Below, piece after piece: positions 1-9,335 of a stretch of 42,141 nucleotides of DNA. The notes beneath the pieces are model-generated. The model was not told the origin of the DNA and searched no databases. It worked only from the letters and a program-made list of their open reading frames with translations. Position 1 is the first letter of the stretch, and the number at the start of each line of letters is the position of its first letter. The DNA comes from an uncultured Nitrospira sp. GTDB taxonomy: Bacteria > Nitrospirota > Nitrospiria > Nitrospirales > UBA8639. Location: contig CABVRQ010000012.1 in NCBI GenBank assembly GCA_902500695.1, positions 32,276 through 74,416 of the forward strand, in the 5' to 3' direction. Position numbers and translations under genes: made by a program.

Positions 1-1
1 C

Positions 2-910
2 GGTGATGAGGTGATCGTGCCCGCGATAAGTTTTGCCTGCAGTGCGAATGTCATTCTGCGTGCCGGTGCACGTCCGGTGTTTGTGGATGTCGACTTGACC
101 GGTCGAAATCTCAAACTTGATCAGGTTGCAACAGCAATCACCAAACGCACCAAGGCCATCATGCCGGTGCATTTTGCCGGGTTGCCGGTGGATTTGGATG
201 CACTCTATCGTTTGGCCAACGAGCATCATCTACGGGTCATCGAGGATGCGGCGCATGCGATTGGGAGTGGATGGGGAGGTCGCAAGATTGGTGGATGTGG
301 TGATCTGGTGTGCTTTAGCTTTCATCCCAACAAAAACATCACCACGATAGAGGGTGGTGCCCTCTCTGTCGGTGATCCTGCCCTTGTCCCGGAGCTAGAG
401 AAGCTTCGGTTCCACGGCATCGCGCGCGATGCTCAAGGCTCCATTGATGTGGTCGTCGCAGGGGGAAAGCTCAATTTATCAGACGTATCGGCTTGCATCG
501 GCTTGCACCAACTTCGGCGCCTGGACGAATTCGTGACGCGGCGGACGGAACTGGCCGGCCAATATTTTACGTTGTTTGGGGATCGTTCCGATCTCCTGCT
601 TCCGGCACGCGGGGATGAAGGCCATAGTTGGAATATGTTCACCGTGTTGATTCCGTTTGCAGACCTCGGCATAGAGCGGAGTCGCTTCCAACGAGCGATG
701 GCGGATCGTGGTATCAGCATAGGTGTTCACTACCCCGCCATTCCAGGATTTAGTCTGTACCAAAGCCTTGGTTACCGTGAGACCGAGTTTCCTAATGCCC
801 GGCGCATCGGGCGTGAGACCGTCACCCTTCCGCTGTTTCCTGCCATGACTCATGCAGATGTGGAACGAGTGGGTTCCGCGCTTGTTGAAGTGTTGGACAC
901 CGGATCATGA
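2..910 (+). CDS. arnB: ArnB-like UDP-4-amino-4-deoxy-L-arabinose aminotransferase (5' partial)
   Basis: PLP-dependent sugar aminotransferase of the DegT/DnrJ/EryC1 family. It is inferred to convert UDP-4-keto-pentose to UDP-L-Ara4N in the cytoplasm with glutamate as amino donor. The frame is open to the left edge (GDEVIVPA precedes the first GTG at 11), so the true start and about 60 residues are missing. Family marks seen are IEDAAHAIG and FSFHPNKNITT; the lysine of the latter (codon 332-334) should carry PLP. The stop overlaps the next start in an ATGA (907-910). The family alone would also fit other sugar aminotransferases; the assignment to ArnB rests on the arnC-A-D genes that follow. 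Confidence 0.9.
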   Translation, partial: GDEVIVPAISFACSANVILRAGARPVFVDVDLTGRNLKLDQVATAITKRTKAIMPVHFAGLPVDLDALYRLANEHHLRVIEDAAHAIGSGWGGRKIGGCGDLVCFSFHPNKNITTIEGGALSVGDPALVPELEKLRFHGIARDAQGSIDVVVAGGKLNLSDVSACIGLHQLRRLDEFVTRRTELAGQYFTLFGDRSDLLLPARGDEGHSWNMFTVLIPFADLGIERSRFQRAMADRGISIGVHYPAIPGFSLYQSLGYRETEFPNARRIGRETVTLPLFPAMTHADVERVGSALVEVLDTGS

Positions 911-1908
911 GTCAAGTCGGCAATGAGGTTCATGCTCCTGCTGCAAACAGGGTTGCCCCGGAACTCACCGTGATCATTCCGGTGTATAACGAAGAGGCCA
1001 TTTTGCCCGCGTTATTTTCCAGGCTTTACACCGCTGCCGATGGGTTGGAGCGAAGTTACGAATGCTTGTTTATCGATGATGGCAGCACGGATCGCTCTGC
1101 AGCCATGTTACGGGAACAATTCGATAAGCGCCCGGCCCACACGCGTATCATTTTGTTCAACGGCAACTTCGGGCAACATGCCGCTATTCTAGCCGGGTTC
1201 GATTATATGCATGGCCGGCGCGCCGTCACGATCGACGCCGATCTGCAAAATCCGCCGGAAGAGATTGCCAAACTGCTTGGTAAAATGGATGAAGGCTATG
1301 ATTATGTCGGAACCATTCGCATGAAGCGCCAGGACTGCTGGTGGCGTCGAGCCGCATCGCGCTGCATCAATAAACTGCGCGAAGGGACGACCAGGATTCG
1401 CATGACAGATCAAGGCTGCATGTTACGGGCCTATGATCACTCCATCGTCCAAGCCATCAAACGGTCTCAAGAGATCAACACCTTTATTCCTGCGCTTGCC
1501 TACCTTTACGCCAGGAATCCCACGGAAATCGAAGTCGCCCATAGCGAACGCCAAGCGGGCGAGTCGAAGTATTCGTTGTACAAGCTCGTTCGTATCAATT
1601 TCGACCTGTTGACCGGCTTTTCGTTGGCTCCGTTGCAGATATTTTCAACGGTCGGCATGGTGATCGCCATGTTGTCCGGGTTGCTTGTGGTGGTCCTCGT
1701 GCTGCGGCGGCTGTTCGTTGGACCAGAAGTTGAAGGGGTGTTTACCCTGTTTGGGATTATGTTTTTCCTCATTGGGGTCGTGCTGTTCGGTATCGGGATG
1801 TTAGGAGAGTATGTCGGGCGCATCTATCAACAGGTGCAGAACCGTCCGCGCTACATTGTTCATGCCACACTGGAGAATCCTGCTCCAGGTCAAGAGATGA
1901 GAAAATGA
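907..1908 (+). CDS. arnC: ArnC-like undecaprenyl-phosphate 4-deoxy-4-formamido-L-arabinose transferase
   Basis: GT2 (DPM1-like) glycosyltransferase of 333 residues, the usual ArnC length. It should move formyl-L-Ara4N from UDP to undecaprenyl phosphate on the inner face of the cytoplasmic membrane. The N-terminal GT-A domain starts with TVIIPVYNEE, has the nucleotide-binding DDGSTD and the metal-binding DAD near residues 110-112 (DADLQNPPEEI). Two hydrophobic helices follow at about 234-268 and 278-305, as in ArnC/GtrB proteins. The 4-bp overlaps on both sides indicate translational coupling. Other polyprenyl-phosphate glycosyltransferases look similar; the operon decides the call. Confidence 0.9.
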   Translation: MSQVGNEVHAPAANRVAPELTVIIPVYNEEAILPALFSRLYTAADGLERSYECLFIDDGSTDRSAAMLREQFDKRPAHTRIILFNGNFGQHAAILAGFDYMHGRRAVTIDADLQNPPEEIAKLLGKMDEGYDYVGTIRMKRQDCWWRRAASRCINKLREGTTRIRMTDQGCMLRAYDHSIVQAIKRSQEINTFIPALAYLYARNPTEIEVAHSERQAGESKYSLYKLVRINFDLLTGFSLAPLQIFSTVGMVIAMLSGLLVVVLVLRRLFVGPEVEGVFTLFGIMFFLIGVVLFGIGMLGEYVGRIYQQVQNRPRYIVHATLENPAPGQEMRK

Positions 1909-2840
1909 CCAGAGCTGTTGTCTTTGCCTACCATAATGTGGGTGTGCGCTGCCTGTCCGTTCTCCTTGCCGGTCAGGTCGAGGTCCCGTTGGTGGTGACC
2001 CATGACGATTCCTCTGACGAGAACATCTGGTTCGAGAGCGTGGCGGCATTGGCGGAAGAGCATTCAATTCCCTTCGTGACGCCGGAAGATCCCAATCGGC
2101 CGGATCTTATTGAACGGATACGCAAGCTTGCTCCCGAATTTATTTTTTCCTTTTATTACCGGCGAATGCTGGGAGCGGAATTACTGGCATGTGCTTCCCG
2201 TGGGGCCTTAAATATGCACGGGTCGTTGCTGCCAAAATATCGTGGACGCGCCCCGGTGAACTGGGCGGTGCTCAAAGGGGAAACGCAAACAGGGGCGAGC
2301 CTTCATTATATGGAAATCAAGCCGGATGCCGGCGCGCTGGTTGATCAGCAAGCCGTCCCCATACTGCCGGATGATATCGCGCTGGACGTATTCAACAAGG
2401 TGACCTGGGCCGCTGAGTTGGTTCTACACCGAAGCTTGCCTTTGTTGATTGAGGGTCGGGCCCCAGGTCAGCCGCTGAACCTTAAGGAGGGATCCTATTA
2501 TGGTGGACGTCGGCCGGAGGATGGGGTCATCGATTGGCGGGAAAGTGCGGAGACGGTCCATAACCTGATCCGGTCGGTTGCCCCTCCCTACCCAGGGGCG
2601 TTTTGTCTCCTGGATTCTTTACCCATGCGGATCCTGAGAAGTCATCTTGATGGGGAACCGGCACGCCATCCTCCTCGTGCGCCCTGCTTCTACTGGGAGA
2701 CGGGGCGGTGCTACGCCGATTGCCGTGATGGACGTCGTCTCCACATCGGCCAGTTTGAACTGGAGGATCAACGCATAACCCCTGAGGCATTTCATGCCCG
2801 TTATGGGGAACAGATAAAGGATTTGGGTCAACAAAAATGA
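1905..2840 (+). CDS. arnA: UDP-L-Ara4N formyltransferase (N-terminal half of ArnA as a separate gene)
   Basis: Formyl-tetrahydrofolate-dependent transferase of 311 residues that should N-formylate UDP-L-Ara4N. The catalytic triad of the family is visible: Asn103 and His105 in ALNMHGSLLPKYRG, and Asp141 in KPDAGALVDQ, nearly the same numbers as E. coli ArnA (102/104/140). The C-terminal part (from about residue 205) resembles the Fmt-type C domain. In E. coli this domain is fused to the UDP-GlcA decarboxylase; here the frame stops at 2840 and the decarboxylase begins at 2837 with a 4-bp ATGA overlap. There is no sign of a sequencing frameshift: both proteins have full-length domains and their own start. 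Confidence 0.9.
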   Translation: MTRAVVFAYHNVGVRCLSVLLAGQVEVPLVVTHDDSSDENIWFESVAALAEEHSIPFVTPEDPNRPDLIERIRKLAPEFIFSFYYRRMLGAELLACASRGALNMHGSLLPKYRGRAPVNWAVLKGETQTGASLHYMEIKPDAGALVDQQAVPILPDDIALDVFNKVTWAAELVLHRSLPLLIEGRAPGQPLNLKEGSYYGGRRPEDGVIDWRESAETVHNLIRSVAPPYPGAFCLLDSLPMRILRSHLDGEPARHPPRAPCFYWETGRCYADCRDGRRLHIGQFELEDQRITPEAFHARYGEQIKDLGQQK

Positions 2841-3880
2841 AAAAAGTTTTAATTCTTGGCGTCAATGGGTTTATTGGTCATCATTTGAGTAAGCGTATCC
2901 TGGAGACCACCGATTGGGAGCTTTATGGAATGGATATGCAAGCCGATCGCCTGGCCGACCTGCTGCCAAATTCAAAATTTCATTTTTTTGAAGGGGACAT
3001 CACGATCAATAAGGAATGGGTGGAATACCACATACGCAAATGCGACGTGGTGCTTCCGTTGGTCGCTATCGCGACACCGGCGACCTATGTGAAAGAACCG
3101 CTCAGAGTATTTTCGCTCGATTTTGAAGCCAATCTCGCGATTGTTCGGCAGTGCGTCCAACACAAAAAGCGGATTATCTTTCCCTCAACCTCCGAAGTCT
3201 ATGGGATGTGCGAGGAGAAGGAATTTGATCCCGAGACTTCGAATCTGGTGCTCGGTCCAATCCACAAGCAGCGCTGGATCTACTCTTGCTCGAAACAAAT
3301 GCTGGACCGGGTCATCTGGGCCTACGGTGTGGAATGTTCCTTGGATTTCACGCTGATCCGTCCCTTCAACTGGATTGGCCCAGGACTTGATAGCCTGTTT
3401 ACAGCCAAAGAGGGGAGTTCGCGGGTGATGACGCAATTCTTGGGGCACATCGTGCGGGGTGAGAATATTTCTCTCGTGGATGGGGGCATGCAAAGGAGGA
3501 CCTTCACCTATGTGGACGACGGCGTTGATGCGCTGATGGCGATTATCGAAAACCCAAACCGGATCGCCAGCGGTCAAATCTATAACATCGGCAATCCGGC
3601 CAACCAGTACTCCGTGCGTGAACTCGGAAAAATGATGGTGGCCCTCGCCTTAGAATATCCGGAATATGCCGAAACGGCTTCAAAGGTACAGTTCATCGAT
3701 ATTAGTTCAAATATATATTACGGCGAGGGCTACCAAGATGTTCAACACCGCGTTCCTGCCATTGTTAATACATGCCGTGATCTGAATTGGTCTCCCAAGA
3801 CGACGATGGACCAGATGTTGCGCCTCATTTTTAATTCTTACCGCAGTGAAATTGCGCAGGCCAGGGCGTTGTTGGAATAA
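2837..3880 (+). CDS. arnA: UDP-glucuronic acid oxidative decarboxylase (C-terminal half of ArnA as a separate gene)
   Basis: Extended short-chain dehydrogenase of 347 residues. It should oxidise and decarboxylate UDP-glucuronate to UDP-4-keto-pentose, the step before ArnB. The NAD site is GVNGFIG at residues 8-14. FPSTSEVYG around 115-123 holds the Ser and Glu used by ArnA, and YSCSK at 149-153 is the Tyr-xxx-Lys pair. QHRVP near residue 303 matches the decarboxylase arginine region (E. coli Arg619). UDP-xylose synthases are a related alternative, but position inside the arn operon favours ArnA. A 6-bp gap separates it from arnD. Confidence 0.9.
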   Translation: MKKVLILGVNGFIGHHLSKRILETTDWELYGMDMQADRLADLLPNSKFHFFEGDITINKEWVEYHIRKCDVVLPLVAIATPATYVKEPLRVFSLDFEANLAIVRQCVQHKKRIIFPSTSEVYGMCEEKEFDPETSNLVLGPIHKQRWIYSCSKQMLDRVIWAYGVECSLDFTLIRPFNWIGPGLDSLFTAKEGSSRVMTQFLGHIVRGENISLVDGGMQRRTFTYVDDGVDALMAIIENPNRIASGQIYNIGNPANQYSVRELGKMMVALALEYPEYAETASKVQFIDISSNIYYGEGYQDVQHRVPAIVNTCRDLNWSPKTTMDQMLRLIFNSYRSEIAQARALLE

Positions 3881-3886
3881 CGCCCC

Positions 3887-4837
3887 ATGCGCATCGCACT
3901 CAAAGTCGATGTTGACACTCTTCGTGGCACATTAGAAGGTGTGCCTAACCTGGTGCGTATATTGGAGCATCATGGCGTCAATGCGACTTTCCTGTTCAGC
4001 CTTGGGCCTGATCATACAGGCCGTGCCCTGCGCCGGATCTTTCGGCGCGGATTTCTAAAAAAAGTTATGCGCACCTCAGTCGGGGCCAATTACGGGTTCA
4101 AGACGTTGTGTTATGGCACGCTGCTCCCTGGTCCGGACATCGGGCGAAAGACCGCCCCTATCATGCGGAAGGTGCGTGATGCCGGCTTTGACGTCGGTAT
4201 TCATTGCTATGATCACATTCGCTGGCAGGACAATGTTGCCACCAAGGGAGGGGAGTGGACCCGGCGTGAAATGACCTTGGCGGGCGAACGGTTTATGGAG
4301 ATTTTTGGCGTGACTGCGCGTACACACGGTGCGGCCGGATGGCAGATGAACGACCAGGCCTTTCGCATGGAGGAAGAGTTTAAATTTGCCTATTGCAGCG
4401 ATACCAGGGGTACGCACCCGTTTCTTCCTTTTGTAGCCGGTAAACTCGTCGCATGCCCGCAGTTACCCACGACATTGCCCACACTTGATGAGCTGATCGG
4501 AGTCGATGGAATTACTGAAGATACTGTGGCTGATGAATTTCTGAGACGGAGTGAACTATCAGGTCCTTACGGACACGTGTACACCCTGCATGCAGAGCTT
4601 GAGGGTATGCGATTTATGCCCATGTTTGAAGCGTTGCTTACTGGTTGGAGGGAACGCGGGTATCAGATCAACTCCATGGAAGAACTCTCTCTCGGTCTCG
4701 ATATCTCTTCTTTACCTGCGCATCGCATAATGTCTCAAGAAATAGAAGGACGCACTGGGACGTTGTCAGTCCAGGGAGAGGAAGTCAGTCCTCCACCTTT
4801 GAGATCTGCAGGACTACGGAAACCACAGGGCGTCTAG
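3887..4837 (+). CDS. arnD: ArnD-like undecaprenyl-phosphate formamido-arabinose deformylase
   Basis: NodB/polysaccharide-deacetylase family protein of 316 residues. It should remove the formyl group from undecaprenyl-P-L-Ara4FN so that the free amino sugar can be transferred to lipid A. It opens with LKVDVDTLRGTLEGVP, the ArnD form of the metal-binding Asp motif. It continues with NATFLFSLGPDHTGRAL and GIHCYDH (metal His), then ARTHGAAGWQ, all characteristic of ArnD. A C-terminal tail of about 20 residues after RIMSQEIEG is not a recognised domain. It is the last gene of the plus-strand operon; its end faces the end of arnT across 31 bp, and I see no strong terminator there. Confidence 0.9.
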   Translation: MRIALKVDVDTLRGTLEGVPNLVRILEHHGVNATFLFSLGPDHTGRALRRIFRRGFLKKVMRTSVGANYGFKTLCYGTLLPGPDIGRKTAPIMRKVRDAGFDVGIHCYDHIRWQDNVATKGGEWTRREMTLAGERFMEIFGVTARTHGAAGWQMNDQAFRMEEEFKFAYCSDTRGTHPFLPFVAGKLVACPQLPTTLPTLDELIGVDGITEDTVADEFLRRSELSGPYGHVYTLHAELEGMRFMPMFEALLTGWRERGYQINSMEELSLGLDISSLPAHRIMSQEIEGRTGTLSVQGEEVSPPPLRSAGLRKPQGV

Positions 4838-4868
4838 GAAATCTTCTGCCCCCATACTCTCAGATACA

Positions 4869-6632
4869 TCACTGCGGTCGGGCTCCTTCAATGGGGGGGC
4901 GCGGGTCCGGCAAAAAATCATAAAGCACGTAGCGTCCCTCGGCCATCTCCCAAATCTTGATCTCTCGAAGCCTGTCCCCAAGATCATCGGAAAGTGATGG
5001 GGGGCGATACTTCCCGATGAGCAAGAGTCCACTCGGATTCTCCTGCATATAGCGATGAACTTCTTCCGGTGATTGCAGATTTTGCACAATAATGCCGGTG
5101 TAAAATGGCAGTGCTGCCCGCATCTCTTCATGTAGCTTATAGCCAACCAGTCGGGGCGGGAGGGCATCCAGGGCCGCAAGATTGACGGTGATGGGACGCA
5201 AGAACCGTCCGCTCCCCAGAACCGGCCATACAAACAGATTAACCGTCAGCATGATTGTGAACATCAATCCGGCAAAGGCCGGGATGGCCCGCGCCTCTGT
5301 GCGCCATGATTTGGCGATAGAGAAAACGGCAGCGGACCGGCTCCGCAAATTTTCGGGAAGACCGGCCAAAGAAAACTTGTGGTCAGTACGGGGTCTAAGA
5401 AGACCAAGAGGTGCCAATAGGAGGGCAAAGATGCGAATGATGAGTGATGCGAGAGCAGGAAGGATGGCTGACACTGTACCGAAGAGGTTGGCCGTCACGC
5501 GTGAGATCCTTGCTGGTGTCTCTTGTCTGGCCATTGCAGCAGCCCAGGTCCCAATGAATACGGCAAGAGGAGCAAGAAGGGGCATGAGATATACTTCACG
5601 TTTGGTGCCGGGAAGGCTCAGCAGTAAGAGCCCGAACGGGAAAATCATGGAAATGAAGCGAAGTCCTGCATGGTTCCAACCCTGGGGCATCTTGTCACGA
5701 AATGCCCAGAAATAGGCTGCAGGAAGCGTAAGGAGCCATGGTCCTATTTGATTGAATAACTTGGGGAAATAAAACCAGAAGGGTTTTTCATGCCCGCCTG
5801 TATATTGCTCAGGATCTGGAGCGATACGATACAGTATGTTGTGGACGACAAACTCATTGAATAGGGCTTCCCCTTCGTAGAGGTAAAGCAGTAAAGGCCA
5901 AATGAGGCATCCTGTGGTAAGAATGAGAAGACCGGGAAGGTGAACCCAGGACCGCAAAAAATCCCAGCGACCCCAAAATATGATTGCCAGAGCCAATGGA
6001 CTTCCGAGCAGGATAACTCCCACAGGCCCCTTAGTCAGGAATGCCATCGCCCCTGCAAAATAAATGACTAAGACCAGGGCACAGAAGGGTAAAGGCGAAT
6101 GTGTACCGATCCTGGGTTTTTCCCTGAACATGGCGAGCGCAAATGCCCAATATCCAAGCATGACGAACAACGCGAGCAACGGGTCCACCATGCAGCGATG
6201 CGCATGCCGAAAGAATCCCCACATGGTGCTTAAAACCAGTACTGTCAGTAAGCCGCTACCCGGGCCGGCAAGCCGCCGGCTGAGGTCAAAGGCAAGTAAG
6301 AGGGTCAAACATCCAGCGATGGCACTGGGAAGTCGGGCGATGCCGTCGGAGACGCCAAAAGCATGGAACGCCGCCGAAATCAACCAGTAATACAGTGGCG
6401 GGTGCTCCATAAAGGGTTCCCCTCCAAGCGTAAGTACCAGTAGGTTGCCACTCGTGAACAATTCCCGCCCGATCTCGCCGACTCGAATCTCGTCAGAGGC
6501 GATGAGCTCATGATCGAAAATTCCCGTAAACGAGATCAGCACACTCAGCCCAATAGCGGCGAGGACACTCAGACGCCGTATTACGGCGTCATCTATGAGA
6601 GATGTGCTGATTGAGAAGGGAGATGTGGTCAC
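4869..6632 (-). CDS. arnT: ArnT-like lipid A 4-amino-4-deoxy-L-arabinosyltransferase
   Basis: Multi-spanning inner-membrane glycosyltransferase (GT83/GT39 type) of 587 residues, close to the 550 of E. coli ArnT. It should transfer L-Ara4N from undecaprenyl phosphate to lipid A phosphates on the periplasmic side, reducing negative charge and polymyxin binding. The first periplasmic loop has the family acidic pair in ASDEIR (Asp47, Glu48) and the EHPPLYYW motif near 76-83. At least ten hydrophobic segments follow, then a soluble C-terminal part rich in charged residues. The start is GTG at 6632 with only a weak ribosome site. It is transcribed toward arnD rather than with the arn operon, so its expression may be separate. 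ArnE/ArnF flippase genes and ugd are not in the window. Confidence 0.85.
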   Translation of the reverse strand: MTTSPFSISTSLIDDAVIRRLSVLAAIGLSVLISFTGIFDHELIASDEIRVGEIGRELFTSGNLLVLTLGGEPFMEHPPLYYWLISAAFHAFGVSDGIARLPSAIAGCLTLLLAFDLSRRLAGPGSGLLTVLVLSTMWGFFRHAHRCMVDPLLALFVMLGYWAFALAMFREKPRIGTHSPLPFCALVLVIYFAGAMAFLTKGPVGVILLGSPLALAIIFWGRWDFLRSWVHLPGLLILTTGCLIWPLLLYLYEGEALFNEFVVHNILYRIAPDPEQYTGGHEKPFWFYFPKLFNQIGPWLLTLPAAYFWAFRDKMPQGWNHAGLRFISMIFPFGLLLLSLPGTKREVYLMPLLAPLAVFIGTWAAAMARQETPARISRVTANLFGTVSAILPALASLIIRIFALLLAPLGLLRPRTDHKFSLAGLPENLRSRSAAVFSIAKSWRTEARAIPAFAGLMFTIMLTVNLFVWPVLGSGRFLRPITVNLAALDALPPRLVGYKLHEEMRAALPFYTGIIVQNLQSPEEVHRYMQENPSGLLLIGKYRPPSLSDDLGDRLREIKIWEMAEGRYVLYDFLPDPRPPIEGARPQ

Positions 6633-7018
6633 GGTATCTTCGAGGTCAATTGATTATCTGCTAACTGGCTTTTTCGCATCTTGGCTGACAGCTTCAGGGG
6701 GATATGCTTCCTGGCTATGGTGAAGTTCGCTCGCCAAGGATCACTTAGGACCTGGGTATCTGTAGAAAAGGGTTCTTTGAGGCCTGTCCGTCCGTAGCCG
6801 TGGGAATACCCGATAGAAGCGCAACGAGATAGGTTTATCCTGCAACCATACTCATTGGCTATGAGTTGGCCTGGATGTGGCTATACGCCTTATTGCTCTC
6901 ACACACTTTTATGAAGCCGGAGACCCAGCACCATAACGACGGTGATCCCTATCGAAATCCCTTCCGCACGTGGTCCTATTGATAACGGGCCTCTTTAACG
7001 GAGCCATTTAAAGGGATA
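6633..7018. other. Gene-poor spacer between arnT and a GT4 gene, with a possible remnant frame
   Basis: Both flanking genes are on the minus strand. No full gene is visible. A plus-strand frame at 6833-6982, preceded by a stop, reads as a hydrophobic stretch (LAWMWLYALLLSH) followed by a polar tail ending NPFRTWSY. It could be the last piece of a lost membrane protein or chance. An imperfect CTTTAA/TTAAAG repeat lies just after the GT4 stop. The arnT promoter should be in the left part, but I see no convincing -35/-10 pair. Confidence 0.4.
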
Positions 7019-8284
7019 TTAGTTGGTCGACATAAGCTGGAGATACTTTTCCGCGATCCGGCCAACCTCGAACTCCCTAGCGCGGGCATGCAACTGCTCT
7101 TGGCCAAGGGGATGGTCAAGAACTCCGAGAATAGCTTCAGCCATCGCTTTGTCATCACCTACTGCTACCAATGGGCCAAAGGCCCCATTTTGGAGAATCT
7201 CGGAAGGACCGCTCGGGCAGTCTGTGCTGACAATCGGACAGCCACACGCCAACGCTTCGATCAGCACATTCGGACAGCCTTCCCATGCCGAAGAGAGCAC
7301 AAATACCGAAGCTCTGGCCATAAAGGCGAAGGGATTGTCGACAAATCCCGGCATGGAAATATCTTGGGTGAGGCCCAAGGTTTCAGCCAGCTCTTCAAGC
7401 TCATTCCGTATTCTTCCCTCCCCGAGGATAACCAATCGGGCTGGACGCACAGAACGAACTCGGCCAAAGGCCTTTATGAGACACGCGAAGTCCTTTTGTG
7501 GCACATGTCTCCCTACACCTAAAATGATCGGCAGCGTGTCTGCTGGAAACCACGGATGGTCAACCTGGATGCGTGCTTTTTCTTGTACCTGGGTGAGAGC
7601 CACCGGATTGTAAATCGTCGTAATACGATCACGATGGATTCCCGTTAACGAGGCTACATCTTCGGCGACGCCATCCGACACGGTCAGGATTTCATCTGCC
7701 CATGGGTATACACGTTGTAAGAGAGGTGCAAGGAAACGCCAACGCCACTTTTTGGAAGTCTTGATAATGGGAGACAAGCTGGTTTGCTCGTTGATCACCA
7801 TGCGAGTTGTTCCACCTGCCAGGCGTGCGGCTAACAAGGCTATGAGGTTCGCAGGAGTTTTCGCGGTGAGCATCGTATCTGGTTTCTCACGCCGTAAGTA
7901 TTCAACCAGATCCGGGAGATACCCGATAGTTTTGGGAGGATGGGACGAGAGCACGATCGGGAGGAGCATCGACCAAAGAGCACCAAAATCAGCTGACACG
8001 GCATGGAAGCATCCCCGCCATTTTGTCCCTCCCTTGAGCCCGATGACCTTAACCTTCGGAGAAACGCTGTCCAGGTAAGGCCCTGAGACCTGACATAAGA
8101 TCAGGTCCACCCTGTGGTTGCGATCGGCAAAGGCCTCTGAGAGATAGAGCATGGCCCTTGCGACACCGCCTCCGGCTAGAGATGGCAGAAATATCGCAAG
8201 ATGTTTACGGTCCGGAGTTTCACTTTCTCTATTTAATACTTGATTCGAGGGTGAGGCTCTATCCGAGTAATTCGACGTCATCAT
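7019..8284 (-). CDS. GT4-family glycosyltransferase
   Basis: Retaining GT-B glycosyltransferase of 421 residues, a typical length. It most likely adds a hexose or similar sugar to a lipid-linked surface glycan at the cytoplasmic face. The N-terminal acceptor domain begins LAIFLPSLAGGGVARAMLYL, the usual glycine-rich GT4 start. The donor domain has LGVGRHVPQKDF and the E-x7-E motif in EGCPNVLIEALACG, where the acidic residues bind the nucleotide sugar. It starts at tandem ATG codons. The next gene upstream is a GT2 transferase 22 bp away on the same strand, so the two are probably co-transcribed. Donor and acceptor cannot be read from sequence. Confidence 0.85.
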   Translation of the reverse strand: MMTSNYSDRASPSNQVLNRESETPDRKHLAIFLPSLAGGGVARAMLYLSEAFADRNHRVDLILCQVSGPYLDSVSPKVKVIGLKGGTKWRGCFHAVSADFGALWSMLLPIVLSSHPPKTIGYLPDLVEYLRREKPDTMLTAKTPANLIALLAARLAGGTTRMVINEQTSLSPIIKTSKKWRWRFLAPLLQRVYPWADEILTVSDGVAEDVASLTGIHRDRITTIYNPVALTQVQEKARIQVDHPWFPADTLPIILGVGRHVPQKDFACLIKAFGRVRSVRPARLVILGEGRIRNELEELAETLGLTQDISMPGFVDNPFAFMARASVFVLSSAWEGCPNVLIEALACGCPIVSTDCPSGPSEILQNGAFGPLVAVGDDKAMAEAILGVLDHPLGQEQLHARAREFEVGRIAEKYLQLMSTN

Positions 8285-8306
8285 TTTATTACAGGTTGCT
8301 TGAGGC

Positions 8307-9335
8307 TTAATTGAATGTATGTTGGGCTGATCGAGTGAGGACGTGTTCTCGTATGGTATTCCCGAGGCTTTTGCGAAGGGGCGAGTGAAAATAATATTTC
8401 AGGGCGACCCACCCCATGCCGTTCCAGGCCGACCAACAGGCCCGCATCCATTTTTCGCTGACCGCTTGCGCAAATGCTCGCTCCGAATACCGGCGTGTCT
8501 GCAAATTAGCCTCTTGAAGTTTCAGTAACCAATTTTCCGCCCATTGAAGATAATCATGGTCCGGCGTGAAGTGGCATTTTCGCATGCGGGACAACGTCAA
8601 ATGTGGACCGAGATCCTCCTCCGTAAAGGGTGCCCCCAATATATTGAGTTGATGGCGGATGATTTCCCGTTTTTTTTCATCACCCAGCTCTACCGTTTGA
8701 CTGGTAATTTGATCGGCATGTATGCGGCCGTAGACCAGGCATTCAGGGAGGTTGCCGAGTTTATATTTTTGGGCCAGTCTCACGTGGAGGTCATAATCCT
8801 GGCAGCGTGGGTAGTCATTTCGATAACCATATTCACGCAAAATTTTGGTTCGAGCCATAATAGACCGGTTACTCAGGGAACACCGGAACAGAAGTTGCGT
8901 ATCAACGTCCTCCGGTGAAACGGGCTGGCGCTTAATCTTTTTTAAGGGCTGACCTTGTTCGTCCATCATGCGGCACCAGCTTCCCACTTGGGCATAATCA
9001 TGATGGGCATCCAAAAAGTCGACCTGTTTCTCCAATCGTGTCGGGAACGCCCGATCATCGCTATCCAGCATAGCGATATATTCGCCACGAGCATGCTCAA
9101 TACCTTTGTTGCGGGTCCTGGGAATCCCGAGATTGCTTTCATTCCTGATTATGCGCACACGGGGATCGTGATAAGAACGCATGATTTCAATAGTTCTGTC
9201 TTTCGAACCATCATCTATCAGGAGTATTTCAAAATTGGTGAAAGTTTGTGCCAAAATACTTTCAATGGCGTCTCCAATATATTTTTCGCGGTTATAAGCC
9301 GGGATAAATACGGTCACTTTTGGATTGTCGAGCAT
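8307..9335 (-). CDS. GT2-family glycosyltransferase
   Basis: Inverting GT-A glycosyltransferase of about 342 residues. The catalytic domain is in the N-terminal half: TVFIPAYNREKYI, LLIDDGSKDRT, NLGIPRTRNKGIEHARGEY and the metal-binding LDSDDRAF. The remainder is a basic, aromatic-rich C-terminal extension with no recognised domain. I chose ATG at 9335 (MLDNPKV) because it precedes the fold directly; the longer frame to 9380 would need a TTG start. There are no membrane spans, so it is a cytosolic enzyme of surface-glycan assembly, probably in an operon with the GT4 gene downstream. Confidence 0.85.
   Translation of the reverse strand: MLDNPKVTVFIPAYNREKYIGDAIESILAQTFTNFEILLIDDGSKDRTIEIMRSYHDPRVRIIRNESNLGIPRTRNKGIEHARGEYIAMLDSDDRAFPTRLEKQVDFLDAHHDYAQVGSWCRMMDEQGQPLKKIKRQPVSPEDVDTQLLFRCSLSNRSIMARTKILREYGYRNDYPRCQDYDLHVRLAQKYKLGNLPECLVYGRIHADQITSQTVELGDEKKREIIRHQLNILGAPFTEEDLGPHLTLSRMRKCHFTPDHDYLQWAENWLLKLQEANLQTRRYSERAFAQAVSEKWMRACWSAWNGMGWVALKYYFHSPLRKSLGNTIREHVLTRSAQHTFN

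Noticed and set aside
5182..5715. 177-codon plus-strand frame
   Set aside because: It lies antisense inside arnT, whose membrane topology and motifs are clear; the frame has no recognisable features.
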